Positions 1-11,105 of a stretch of DNA of 64,000 nucleotides are shown here, one piece after another. Below the pieces are notes generated by a model. It made no database searches. It was not told the DNA's origin and worked only from the letters and a program-made list of their open reading frames with translations. Source of the stretch: Ryuthela nishihirai (taxonomy: Eukaryota; Arthropoda; Arachnida; Araneae; Heptathelidae). A program made the translations under genes and the position numbers. Where the stretch lies: NCBI GenBank assembly GCA_038380435.1, contig JAWZYU010000058.1:2356001-2420000 (forward strand), read 5' to 3'. How positions within the stretch are numbered: position 1 is the stretch's first letter; each line of letters begins with the position of its first letter.

Positions 1-370
1 CCTCTGAGTGGCACCTTTTTGAACACCATGGGCTAAACGGCCAGGTCACATGGACCCCGAAGGATCAGAGAAGGTTGGGGGAGAGGACCCACTGGAACAG
101 CTTTTGGGAGACAGATGGCAGCCTCCCGTCAAGGCCTCCAGCGTGTTCTTTAACGTGCACAGGGTATGGCTCTCCCACACACGGGGCCACGGCTTAACAT
201 CCCATCCGATGGAAACGGTCTTTCCAAGCCCATCGGTGTCCCCTACTGACCGTGGGCAGGGCAGAGAATTTTGCAGAGTTAAATCTCAACACTGACCCAG
301 CTGGGACTCGAACCTGGGAAATACAGATTACGAGCCTGGCGGGCTACCTACTGAGCTACCCCCACCCCCC
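1..370 (-). mobile_element. SINE-A copy 1 (tRNA-derived, tail cut by window edge)
   Basis: On the minus strand the element starts at 370 with a G-rich leader and a tRNA-like A box (GTAGCTCAGTAGGTAGC) and B box (GGTTCGAGTCC), then a central domain and a tail ending in TAAAACAACCC in other copies. Ten further copies or pieces lie in this window. It interrupts the RT of RTE-1, since the reading frame runs straight from RT residues into the SINE leader. The tail lies outside the window, so the target duplication cannot be checked. Confidence 0.85.
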
Positions 371-1144
371 TGGAACAGAGAGTAGGCTAATACCCCTATA
401 GTTATCACAAGAACTGCCATCACCTTTTTTGAAAATTGGGTTAATAATAGCTCTGATAAAATCCTTAAGAACCATGCCTTTATCATAAAAGATATTCAGA
501 ATTTCAGTCATCCAAGTGGTAATCGAAACATTCCCAGCTCTAAGCATTTCAGTAGTAATTTCCTCGACCCCTGGGGATTTATGTAGTTTTAGTTTCGAAA
601 CAGCCAAAATAATTTCAGATTGTGTTATAGGGCCAACATTAAAGCCATCAATGCATCTATCATCATTGCAAACAATGGGAGCAGAACTAACCACATTGTT
701 TAGAATATTACTGAAATGCTCAGCCCACCCAGCCATGACAGAATCCTCACCTTCTATAACCTTACCTTGTTTATCCTTCAATCCCTGTATAACTGTCCGT
801 TTTCTACCACACAAAACATTAACTATCTGGTACAGCGCTCTGCTGTTGTGCTGTCTAACTGCTTCCTCGTCTTTCTCAGCCAAGCCATCAAGCCAAAGAT
901 TCCTATCAGCAGCTAACTGATTATTTACATGTTTATTAAGTTCTCTGTAATGCTTTCTATTAGGACTAGTAGGATATTGATTAAGGACATTCCTGCAGTT
1001 CTTTCTTTCCAAAATAAGCTCAAGTGCCTTATGACTCAGATAATTCTGCCTGTTCTGCTCTTTTTTTCCTAAAATAGTACTGTTAGTGTCCAAAAAAGCC
1101 TGTTTAAAATGATCCCATTCTTCCTCAACTTCTGTAATAAGCAT
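356..1144 (-). pseudogene. RTE reverse transcriptase, N-terminal third
   Basis: 262 codons covering the linker and the first RT blocks: the KLKLHKSPGVEEITTEML finger motif, then FIRAIINPIFKKGD and NYRGISLLSVPG. The ORF then reads a few residues into SINE-A and stops, so the catalytic blocks with the FADD/YADD box are absent. In a complete element this enzyme copies the element RNA at the nicked target. Confidence 0.8.
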
Positions 1145-2640
1145 ACCATGACTGTCATAATGACTAAGTAACCTATCATACTAAGCCTTGGCTACAACAG
1201 GGTCTTTCAGAGCTTCAGTATTAAAAGTAAAATTTTTAACCCTAGACAAACACTTTTTATGTTGCAAGATCCTTTTAACAAGGTAATGATCAGATCCAAT
1301 TTCAGCTCCCCTATATGCCCTGGTATTCCTAACAGAACTAGCCCATTTGCTGTTAATGCATAATCAATCATATTCTTATGCAGCCCATCAGGTGAAACCC
1401 ATGTGTACTTATGTATGTCGCGGTGTTTGTAATAAGTGTTAGTTATTCTGAAACCATTGAGTTTACTTACCTGCAGGAGACGATGCCCATTGTCATTGCA
1501 GCTACCAATACCAAAAGGGCCTATTACTCCTCCCCAAAGTTCAGAGTCAGTACCAACTTTGGCATTGAAGTCGCCTAGAACAAGGGTAATATCTCCTTTC
1601 TGGACAGAATTCAAAATATCTTGAAGTTGTCCATAAAACCTATACTTGTCATCCTCAGTGGGGGCATAACAGCAGATAACATTCAAGTCTTTAACGCTTG
1701 TCTGAAATTTTGCTGTAAGAAAGCTTTCATTAATGCACTCATATCCTAGAAGAGCATCACTAGCATGTCTGGTGAGAAGAAGACCCACACCTTGGTGATG
1801 TTTATTGTCATCCCTCCTTGAAAAGATAAATTTAAGATTATTTTTAAGAATCTGACCTTTATCTGTCCATCTGGTCTCTTGCAAGCCGAGAATATATAAA
1901 TTATAATGGTGGAATTCTTGTATGAGGACATCAATAGAATAAGCTGTGTGAAGAGTCCTCACATTCCAACTACTTATGGAGAGAAAATGGTTAGTGGGAT
2001 GTTTAAAGAAACTATGTTTATTGAAGAGGGAATGCCGACAATATCAAACAGCCCCCTAATCGCAGACATGGGGAAAAGACCCGTTCCCCCACCACTAAAG
2101 GCTGAAGCCATCTACACTGGAAGACTTCCTCCAATGTAGAATTTGACGATGCCAATAGAAGCATAGAGTTCAGGTGCCTGCGATGACCTCTGCTCAGGAT
2201 TATCCACCAGCTGAAAAACATATCCTCTGAATCTATTCACTTGGGGCGGTCAACCCACAAACAAACAGAAAACACAGTGGAAGATTATCCCTCCACAGAA
2301 ACCCACCAGTGCAGCAAAATCAGGATCCATAATCAAGTTCAGAGCCATATATCTGTCCAGTCCAGTGGGTATATATGGTCAGCACCAGGACCCTGTGTGG
2401 TTGACCACTCCTCAGCAGGGTAGAAAAAAAATGACAAGTAGCCACAGTTTTCCAGATCAGTAGACCACACTAATCTGTCAGCACTCCCTTTCTGTTCACT
2501 TCCACAAGAGAGTATCTCTTTTGAAAGGTACTAACGGTCTGCACCACGAGAAGGCAGGGTCAGACATTAGGTGCTAGGCCTGGCCGGTTCTATGCATAAT
2601 CACACGGGATTGGTGCATAGCTCTCCTTCCAGTGAGTACC
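371..2640 (-). mobile_element. RTE-type non-LTR retrotransposon, copy 1 (3' half cut by SINE-A)
   Basis: Read on the minus strand this holds a 5' leader (about 2640 to 1963), an AP-endonuclease region and the first third of a reverse transcriptase, ending where SINE-A is inserted at 370. The 5' boundary is uncertain; only about 270 bp of leader is shared with the copy at 3.3-3.6 kb. Related copies in the window end in a short GATGATGA microsatellite rather than poly(A), which fits the RTE clade. This assignment is from motif layout, not from a search. Confidence 0.8.
1207..1962 (-). pseudogene. RTE AP-endonuclease ORF, frameshifted at its end
   Basis: 251 codons with the apurinic/apyrimidinic endonuclease fold typical of non-LTR elements, which nicks the target DNA to prime reverse transcription. 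Visible signatures are LQETRW (catalytic Glu near residue 29), GDFNAKVG (near 130) and a YTWVSPDG...MIDY block. The closing GSDH motif is still present in another frame near 1300, so a frameshift lies near 1350 and the last 30 or so residues of this ORF are out of frame. A stop codon near 1180 separates it from the RT region. This is the best preserved endonuclease of the RTE copies here. Confidence 0.8.
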
Positions 2641-2644
2641 TAGC

Positions 2645-3590
2645 TACCATTTACATACCTACAATTTACATAATCAATAACCAAAGTAAAGAGAAAAGGA
2701 GATAAAATGCATCGTTATCAAACATCAAAAGTAATGCTAAACCAATCGCTACAAGCCTTACAAACTCTCACACATGACTCATTGTTATTATAGAGAGCTT
2801 TCATCATGTTAACTCACTTGTCTGGTATACCATATGATCTCACAATACCAAAAGAGCTTATCACCCCTCCCCAAAGATCAGAGTCAGTACCAACTTTGGC
2901 ATTGAAGTCACCTAGAACAAGGGTAATATCTCCTTTCCTGACAGAATTCAAAATATCCTGATATTGTCCGTAAGACCTATCCTTCTCATTCTCATTGCCG
3001 TCTTCAATGGGGGCATAACAGCAAATAACATTCAAGTCTTTAACGCTTGTCTGAAATTTTGCTGTAAGAAAACTTATTAATGCACTTATATCCCAGAAGA
3101 GCATCACTAGCATATCTGCTGAGAAGCAGAGCCACGTGCTGGTGATGTTTATTGTCTTCCCTCCCTGAAAATAGAAGTTCAAGATTATTTTTCAGAATCT
3201 GACCTTTATCTGTTCATCTGGTCTCTTGAAGCCAAAATATATAAATTAAAGTTGTGGAATTCTTGTGTGAGAAAATCAAGAGAATAAGCTCTGTGCAAAG
3301 TCCTCACACTGCAACAACTTATAAAGAAAAAATGGTTAATGGGATGTTTAAAGAAACAATGTTTATTGAGAGAGGGATTGGCGACAATATCAAACAGCCC
3401 CCTAATCGCTGACATGAAGCATAGACCCATTCCCCCCCATCAATAAAGGCTGAAGACTACTAAAACTACTACACTAAAAGACTTCCTCCAATATAGAATT
3501 TGACGATGCCAGTGCACGCAAATAGTTCAGGTGCCTGCGATTACTCTGCTCAGGATTATCCACCTGCTGATAAACATACCTATACTCTAA
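2645..3590 (-). mobile_element. RTE copy 2, inverted 5' segment with an internal deletion
   Basis: On the minus strand the order is 5' leader (3585-3290), endonuclease pieces (3430-3206 and 3182-2850), then a direct jump at about 2850 from the endonuclease (after GGVISSFGI) into RT sequence (SYGIPDK, then the LSPFLFSL-type block down to about 2700). The middle of the element, from the end of EN to RT motif A, is missing. The segment abuts a plus-strand RTE 3' half at about 3592. Confidence 0.75.
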
Positions 3591-3591
3591 T

Positions 3592-4390
3592 TTATTTAGA
3601 GTTGGTAAGGCTTGTAGCAATTGCTTTAGCATTACTTCTGGTGTTCGACAAGGGTGCATTTTGTCTCCTTTTCTCTTTAGCTTGGTTATTGATTATGTTA
3701 TGCGAAATTCATTCAAGGGAAAGATTTTGGTCTTAAATCGCCTGGAGATACCAAAATTTCTGATTTAAATTATGCTGATGATTTAGCCCTTTTCTCAAAT
3801 GATGTTGATGAGATGATCTCTTTCATTCGAGCTGTTGATGAGACTGGTAGAAGTGTAGGTTTGGTTATAAACAGAGAGAAAACTAAAGTGATGAAAATTG
3901 GTCAGGCAGACTGTGATTCACTTAATCTGAATGGTTGCAGTCTTGAGCAGGTGTCACAGTTTAATTATTTTCGGAGCTATGTAACATATACTGTTGATGT
4001 GCGGCATGAGATTAACAGACGAATAGGGATTGATGCTTATGCAGTGTCTTTGGTATTAGGTGGTTTAATTTTGTAAGTAATGATGAGGTTAGGCATAGGA
4101 GTTGGCAACGTTCTTTAGGCAACATATTGTACACAGACAGACCATTTGTTTGGACATGTTGCCCATATTGGTAATTATAGATTAGCGAATAGGGTTATGA
4201 ACAGTGTGCCTAAAGGCTTCAGAAAGAGGGGGAGACCTAGGATGCGGTGGGCAGACAATGTCAAACAGGACCTTGTTAGAATTGGTGTGCAGTGGCCAGA
4301 TGCAGCAGATTTAGCTCAGGACAGACTTGCTTGGAGAACCAAATTGCACGGTCTGGTTGGACCTCCATAGCCCATTGTTGCTTGAGAATA
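3592..4390 (+). mobile_element. RTE copy 2, 3' half (RT catalytic part to 3' end)
   Basis: Starts within the RT at the block before SGVRQGCILSPFLFSL, contains the YADD catalytic box (near 3773) and EKTKVMKIGQ, and ends with the conserved FGHVA...GRPRMRWAD tail and a short 3' end near 4388. Against the copy at 8.3-8.9 kb it lacks about 190 bp around 4035. It lies head to head with the inverted 5' part on its left. Confidence 0.75.
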
Positions 4391-4401
4391 ATGACAATTG
4401 C

Positions 4402-6735
4402 TATGAACACTGGGAAATTTATAAATATACATGGTATTCACCTGATGGGTTGCACAGGAATATGATAGATTATATTTTAATTAACAGAAAATAATCTAGA
4501 TCCGTTACGAATACCAGATTATATATGGTAGCCAAAATTGGGTCTGATCATTATCTGGTCAAATGTATTTTGCAGCTGAAGTTTAAGCAGTAAGAAATGT
4601 TGTGCTAAGGTTGAAAAAATTAGCTATAACACTGAATGCCTGAAAGATCCAGATATAGCCAAACATACCATGATAGGCTATATGACTATAGTCAATATGA
4701 CAATAGTGGTTTGGTTACTGCTGAAGTTGGGCAAGTATGGGATCAGTTTAAACAGGCTCTTCTTCGAATAGTACTCTATTGGGTAAAAATGGAACAGAAG
4801 ACACAAAATTATTTGACTGGTAAGGCTATGGAACTTATTTCTGAAAGAAGGAAGTGCAAGATTAATTCGAATCAACGCCTTACTTATCCTAACAGAAAGC
4901 ATTACAACGAGCTTAATAAACATGTAAAAGATCAGTTAACACTTGATAAGAAACTTTAGCTTGATAGCTTGGCTGACAAAGCTGAGGAAGTAGTTAGACA
5001 GCACAACATCAGGGATTGTACCAGATTATAAATGTTTCAAGTGGGAAGAAACAGACAGGTACATTTGGATTAAGCAATAAGCATAGCAAGGTGGTTCAAG
5101 GTGAGCATTCTGTGATGACTAGGTGGGCTGATCATTTCAGAGATATTCTATATGATTATTTCTACTCCCATTGTTTCCACTACCGATAGATGCATTACTG
5201 GCTTGTGTTGTCACATGGCCAACTGAAATTAGGATTTTTTTTATGATAGAAGTTCCTATGAAGAATTGTTCCTAAGATTTTACTAGACCTATTGTTATCC
5301 CCAGTTTTTAAAAAAGACAACTGCAGTTTCTTGTGATAATTATAGGGGAATTAGTTAACTTTCTGTTCCAGGTAAAGTTTTTTGCATGATTATACTTAAC
5401 AGAATTAAGAATTTGGTTGATGGACAACTGCGTGATGGATGAATAGTGTGGAATTGAGGAGTGGTAAGAAATGTATTGATCAAATATTTTCACTTAGGCA
5501 GATTCTTGAGAAATATTTAGTTTCAGAAACCTGAGGTTGCTAGCTTTATAGATTTCAAAAAGACTTTTGACTCTATTTGATTTTTGATATCTATTGATTG
5601 ACATCTATTGATTTCTATATCTTTTGTTACTATATTAATATATTTATATATTAATATTTCTATAATTTTGATATCTATTGATTGACATGGTTTGTGGTTG
5701 ATTCTTAGGTCATATGGAATACCTGATAAGTTAGTTAGTGTAATGAGAGCTCTCTATAATGACAGTGAGTTGTGTGTGAGAGTTGGAACATCTTCCAGCG
5801 ATTGTCTCTTTTTCTCTTTTGTTTAGTTATTAATTATGTAATGAGAAATTCTTTGCAAGAGAAAGATTTTGGCCTTAAATGTTCCAGAAATTTCAAATTT
5901 TCTAATTTAGATTATGCAGATGATTTGGCCCTATTGGCTAATGATGTTGATGAGATGAATTCTTTCATTAGGGCTGTTCATGAGAATGAAAATAGAGTAG
6001 GTTTGGTGATAAGCAGAAAAAAAACTAAAGTGATGAAAATTGGTCAGGTAGATAGTACTTCAGTTGCTTTGAATGGCTGCACTCTTGAGCAAATATCTCA
6101 ATTTAATTACCTTGGGAGCTATGTAACAGATACTGGTGATGTGTAGTATGAGATAAATAGAAGAATAGTGATTGCCACTGGGATATTTTAAGAATCTATG
6201 GAGAGTGCGGAAAAATAGGTGTATACACGTAAAGACTAAAATTAGAAAGAGCCAAACTATTATACAGACTAAGGTTAGTTATAGTAGCAAAACACTTTGG
6301 TATGGTATGGACACTTTGTAAGCAGGAAAACAAGAAATGTGATGCTTTTGATCGTAGATGCTTTCGCAGTAGCTTGGGCATTAGGTGGTTTGACTTTGTA
6401 AGTAATGATGAGGTTAGAAGGCATCATTAACCTCCTTTGAGCAGCATATTGTGCACAGAGAGAGCTGGATTGGTTTGGCCATGTTGCCCGTATACATAGC
6501 TGCAGATTATGAAAGAGGATTATGAACACTGTGCCGAAGGGTTTCAAAAAAAGAGGGGAGACCAAGGAAGAGATGGACAGACAATGTCAAATAGGACTTT
6601 GCCAGAACTGGCCTAGAGTGGCCAAATGCAGCAGCAGTAGCTCAGAACAGACATCTGGAGAGGAAAATTGCACAGTGTGTTTGGACCTCTGTAGCCCATG
6701 GCTGCATGAGGATGTTGTAAGTATATGTATGCATG
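4402..6735 (+). mobile_element. RTE copy 3, 5'-truncated in the endonuclease, decayed
   Basis: Begins inside the endonuclease (YKYTWYSPDGLHRNMIDYI) and runs through linker, RT and C-terminal tail with many stops and frameshifts. Recognisable pieces are the linker at 4636-4959, RT motif A near 5560, the YADD box near 5915 and the GHVA tail near 6475. An 84-bp AT-rich insertion at 5604-5688 is flanked by two copies of a 19-bp sequence beginning GATATCTATTG. No product is expected. Confidence 0.75.
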
Positions 6736-7385
6736 CAATATTCGTTTCAAATGTTGGAATATCGAATCTTTTTCACCATTTGAGGGAGCAATTAGGGTGT
6801 TCAAAAGATTCCTAAAATGCGAGTCATAATATTTTATCAATTGCTATCTAACCCAAAAAGATTTTTTTCACTTATTTCTAAATGCAAACAATTATCTGCA
6901 AAAACTATAAATTGTGTTTTCACGTCTCCCCAACCCTGGGTGTAATAAGCTACTCACTGTTGGCAATGAAAATTCCGTAATCTTAACATCCCACCTCCAA
7001 AATTTCCTGCATAAATAGATCGTTTGCAACATTTGTTTCAAATTATAAAATTTTTCCACCATTAGAGGGCGTAGTTATAGTTCTTGGAATATTTCGAAAG
7101 AGTGAATTATAATATTTCATCAATTCCAATGTAACCCAAAAATGAATTTTTCATTCATCTCTATAAACAAACAATTATCTGCTAGTTGACAGCGGAAATT
7201 TCGTGACCTCTACATTCGTGCACCAAAAATTTAAATTTCGGGCATAAATATATTATTTGCAATTTTCGTTTGAAATTTTGGATTTTCAAATGAATACAGG
7301 GCGCATTTGGAGTGTTACAGAGATTTCAACACAAAACGAATTTTTAAATCATCTCTATAAACACAAATTTTCGATGTCTGCAGGC
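6730..7385. repeat. Diverged tandem repeat, about three units
   Basis: Three units start near 6741, 7034 and 7265 with forms of CGTTTCAAAT, followed by a TTTTCCACCATT-type block, AACCCAAAAA and ACAAACAATTATCTGC. Unit spacing is about 293 and 231 bp, so the units are unequal and old. No coding content is seen. The array fills the gap between RTE copies 3 and 4. Confidence 0.55.
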
Positions 7386-7611
7386 AGAAAGACGACAAAG
7401 TGAAATTTGTTAATTTATATCTCGTTTTTCCATTAGTAAATTATTATTATATATTTTTTATATATATATTTTCTACTACTATATTGCTATACATTATTTA
7501 CGAGATAACAATGAAATATGAAAAGATATTATTATACACCCAGTATCAAAAAAATAATATTTTTTCAGAACCATTAGAAAAAGATTTATAACTTTAAAGA
7601 GCCGTTAGAAA
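7386..7611. other. AT-rich spacer
   Basis: About 225 bp of nearly pure A/T with no coding, repeat or promoter signal I can support. A 63-codon open stretch here has a simple AT-rich composition and no recognisable domain. Confidence 0.5.
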
Positions 7612-8890
7612 AAAATCATGCAATGTGCTTAATAGAATTAAGAATCTGGTTGAGAGGCAATTGAGTGATGAGCAATGTGGATTCAGAAGTGGTAGGGGAT
7701 GTGTGGATCAGATATTTTCATTTAGGCAGATTATTGAGAAATGTTTAGAATTTCAGAAACCTTTAGTTGCTACTTTGTTGATTTCAAAAAGGCTTTCGAC
7801 TCTGTTGATCGTCATAATTTGTGGTTGATTGTGAAATCATATGGTATACCAGACAAGTTAGTTAACATAATGAAAGCTCTTTATAATAACACGGAGTCGT
7901 GTGTGAGAGTTGATAAGGCTTGTAGCAATTGGTTTAGCATTACTTCTAGTGTTCAACAAGGGTGTATTTTGTCTCCTTTTCTCTTTAGCTTGGTTCTTGA
8001 TTATGTTACATGAAATTCACTTCAAGGGAAAGATTTTGGCCTTAAATGGACTGAAGATAGGAAAATTTCTGATTTAGATTATGCTGATGATTTAGCCCTT
8101 TTGGCAAATGATGTTGATGAGATGAACTCTTTCATTCGAGCTGTTGATGAGACTATTAGTAGAATAGGTTTGGTTATAAACAGAGAGAAAACTAAAGTGA
8201 TGAAAATTGGTCAAGCAGGCTATGATTCAGTTAATCTGAATGGTTGCAGTCTTTAGCAGGTGTCACAGTTTAATTATCTTGGGAGCTATGTAACTGAAAC
8301 TGGTGATGTGCGGCATGAGAATAACAGACGAATGGGGATTGCTGCCGGTACTTTTAAGAATCTATGGAGAGTGTGGAGAAATAGGTATATACACCTAAAG
8401 ACTAAAATTAGAATGTATAATAGTTTGGTTCTTTCTAGGGTTAGTTATGGTAGTGGAACTTGGACACTTTGTAAACGAGATAACAGGAAGCTAGATGCTT
8501 TTGATTCCAAATGCTTACGCAGTATCTTGGGCATTAGGTGGTTCAACTTTGTAACTAATGATGAGGTTAGGCAAAGGAGTTGGCAACCTCCTTTAAGCAG
8601 CATATTGTGCAGAGAGAGACTCTGTTGGTTTGGCCATGTTGCCCGTATGAATAATTATAGATTGGCGAATAGGGTTATGAACAGTGTGCCGAAAGGCTTC
8701 AAAAAGAGGGGGAGACCAAGGATGCAGTGGGCAGACATTGTCAAACAGGACCTTATTAGGATTGGTGTGCAGTGGCCAAATGCATCAGATGTATTTCAAA
8801 ACAGACTTGCTTGGAGAACTATATTGCAGTCTTCATTGGACCTCCGTAGCCCTTGGGTGCTTGATGATGATGATGAGAAAAAATAATAAT
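7612..8890 (+). mobile_element. RTE copy 4, best preserved RT half
   Basis: 5'-truncated RTE starting in the RT at LNRIKNLVERQLSDEQCGFRSG. Motif A (FVDFKKAFDSVDRHN), motif B (VQQGCILSPFLFSL), the catalytic YADD box (near 8085) and the C-terminal FGHVARM...KKRGRPRMQWAD tail are all present. Damage is light: one frameshift near 7770, a TGA near 8012 and a TAG near 8256. The 208-codon ORF at 8260-8886 ends in four aspartates because the 3' end is a GATGATGATGA microsatellite, which is typical of RTE elements. Confidence 0.85.
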
Positions 8891-9012
8891 CTTTGCGATC
8901 TACTAGTAAAAAATTGTATTATTAAAGAGCAAATACAAAAAAAATGCTGAACGATATTGAAATTTCCCCACCCAGGAGTGAGGGGATAGGGTTGAAATAT
9001 GGCACACACAGC

Positions 9013-9101
9013 AATATATACTGCTCACAAAAATTAGGGGATATTTCTTTGCTTAATATTCATTTTGAAATAACCCCTAATTTTCGTGAGCAGTATATAT
9101 T
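9013..9101. repeat. Tc1-like terminal repeat in palindromic arrangement
   Basis: Two inverted arms of about 35 bp (9013-9047 and 9067-9101), each with GCTCACAAAAATTAGGGG or its near complement, are separated by about 20 bp. The sequence resembles the ends of Tc1-like transposons and sits just outside the dead transposase on its 3' side. A matching end on the other flank (beyond 10.3 kb) is not visible. Confidence 0.65.
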
Positions 9102-9109
9102 GGCACACC

Positions 9110-10320
9110 ATGATTTAATTTGCAGCACTTACAATGGTTAGAAGATGAGGTAATGTAGTACAATGTGACTGCCTCAGTAGATGGTTGCACCGCCATGAAT
9201 GGCAATACAGGCAGCAATACTGCATGACATGGATTCGACGGATATGGTCCTGAGGAATTGCACACCAAGCAGCATTCACTTGTTCAAATAATTCATCGAG
9301 TCAACCTTTTGTACACGTCGTCGAATGTGGTCCTACACATTTTCTGTTAGGTATAAATCTGGAGATTGTGCTGGCCATGGCAAAACTTGAATATGATGCA
9401 AACATTGTCTGGAGACTCTAGCAGTGTGTTCACGGGCATTGTCATGTTTTAAAATGGGCTGCTGCACGTGTCCCACAAACAGTAACAAAATGGGTTGCAG
9501 AACCACGTATTGTGCAGTTGTGTTTTCCGTGATGCGCACAAGAGGTGACCTGCTGTCATATCCAAAATAGCACCCCATACCATTATGCCTGACTGTGTCA
9601 GTTGTGAAGAAAAGCTGGATCTGTTCTCTTGTCAGGTTGTTGCCATACACAGAACCATCAATTATCAGCAACCAGAAAGAAATGCGATTCATCAATAAAC
9701 ACAAAAGTGTTCTAGTTGTGACCCCAGTTCGCACGACATCGGCACCAAACCAGATGAGAGCTGCAATGGTTTGCAGTCAATGGTAGTAGATGTAAAAGTT
9801 GCCTAGAGTGCAAGTGTGCCTCATGCAACTTTTGGTTTGTTATGGCGACATCCATGGCTGCTAATGCAGCATGTTGAATATTGCCTACAGTGCTCTGTGG
9901 TGATGAACAAAGCACGTCAAAAAATGCGTGTCAAGCCATGATGATGAACAAGCATGTCGAACAATGCGCCTATCAAGCCGTGCTGACGTGTGTCAGATGG
10001 CACCCTCCCTCTGCGATGCACACTAGAACCCTCATCTCATCACTGCTGCGATCAGTGTCCAACACTTCATGTATCCCGATGAACATGGGCAGTGTCACTA
10101 CGTGCAGCCTATCCAGCTTCACATAGGCCTGTGATTCTTCCTCTCTCAAAAGCATCCAAATGGCGATAAACCTGCTGATGGCATGTACCAGGCATCTTCG
10201 GCCTCAGCTGAACAGTTTCCAAGTGGAACCACCTAATCTCAACTGTTTGCATGACTTCCATCTGCATAAACACACCATCCTTGTTCCTTATTGCACCTTT
10301 CATATCTTGAGCCACACATC
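9110..10320 (-). pseudogene. Tc1-like transposase, decayed
   Basis: On the minus strand, pieces of a Tc1-family DDE transposase appear in order. An N-terminal helix-turn-helix region lies at 10315-10109 and 10155-9973, a linker at 9915-9712, and a catalytic part at 9734-9333 containing GYDSRSPLVRI, KHDNAREHTARVS and LPWPAQSPDL..ENV. The second Asp (HDNAR) and the last acidic residue (ENV) survive, but the first Asp of the usual DESRF block is replaced (MNRISF). Several frameshifts and stops make it inactive. Such enzymes cut and paste the element between inverted repeats into TA sites. Confidence 0.8.
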
Positions 10321-10384
10321 ATTTGCATATCTCAACTGTGCACACCTACCCTTCTATTTGAAAGTTTGTGTAGTATGTCCAAAA

Positions 10385-10594
10385 AATTATTATTAAACTC
10401 AACACATTAAGCATATACTAATAATTTCCACTCTGTAAATTGATTCAAATATTTAGAGTAAAAATTGTCTTGTGCCGGGTGGGACACGAACCCATGACCA
10501 CCTAATAAATAACATGTCAGGAGTATATATTTGAATCAATTTACAGAATGGAAATTATTAGTATATGCTTAATGTGTTGAGTTTAATAATAATT
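10385..10594. repeat. Fold-back SINE-like palindrome with a tRNA B-box spacer
   Basis: Arms 10385-10453 and 10528-10594 are inverted copies of a tail containing TTAAGCATATACTAATAATT. The spacer, read on the minus strand, contains GGTCATGGGTTCGTGTCCC, a tRNA T-arm/B-box. A direct relative at 10733-10830 has an A-box-like AGTAGCTCAGTGGTT followed by the same tail, so the palindrome looks like a tRNA-derived SINE whose 5' half was replaced by an inverted copy of its own tail. Confidence 0.65.
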
Positions 10595-10732
10595 ATTTGT
10601 AGATTGCATACTTGGAGGACATGCATTCCATCTAAGAAAAGGCATTAAAAAGCTGCTTGAGGCGGGATTGCTTGAACACTCCCTACATATTAGGAAAGTA
10701 GATAGAGAAGATCTTGATCGGTGGCCAGTAGC

Positions 10733-10832
10733 TCAGTGGTTCAGAGTACCTGACATGTTGTCAGGAGATCATCTAAATATTTGAATCAATTTATAGAGTG
10801 GAAATTATTATTATATGTGTGATATGTCCTTC
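10733..10832 (+). mobile_element. SINE-C fragment (tRNA-like head plus tail)
   Basis: GGTGGCCAGTAGCTCAGTGG is an A-box-type tRNA segment. It is followed within about 40 bp by the AATATTTGAATCAATTTA tail also seen in the palindrome at 10.4-10.6 kb. The T-arm/B box is deleted here. Confidence 0.5.
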
Positions 10833-11105
10833 TGGATGGGGCACTTTCAATGTCAAGCATTGTATTTTTAAAGAACCAATGAAGAACCACTACAAGATTT
10901 ACCAACAAGAGAAATTTACAAGTCATACTCTGTATTTCCGTTTTACTAACTGGGAGTATCTGTGATGATGCACAGAACCAGCCAGGCTTAGAAGCTAAAG
11001 TCTGACCCCACTTTCTGCTGGTGTAGACCATTAGTACCTTTCGAAAGAGATACTCACTTTTCTGGTGAATGGAAAGAGAGGGCAACCAAATCAGTTTGGC
11101 CTATT
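10833..11105. other. Unassigned stretch
   Basis: About 270 bp with no recognised repeat or gene. A 99-codon open stretch on the minus strand (11085-10786) has no motif I recognise. Confidence 0.4.
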
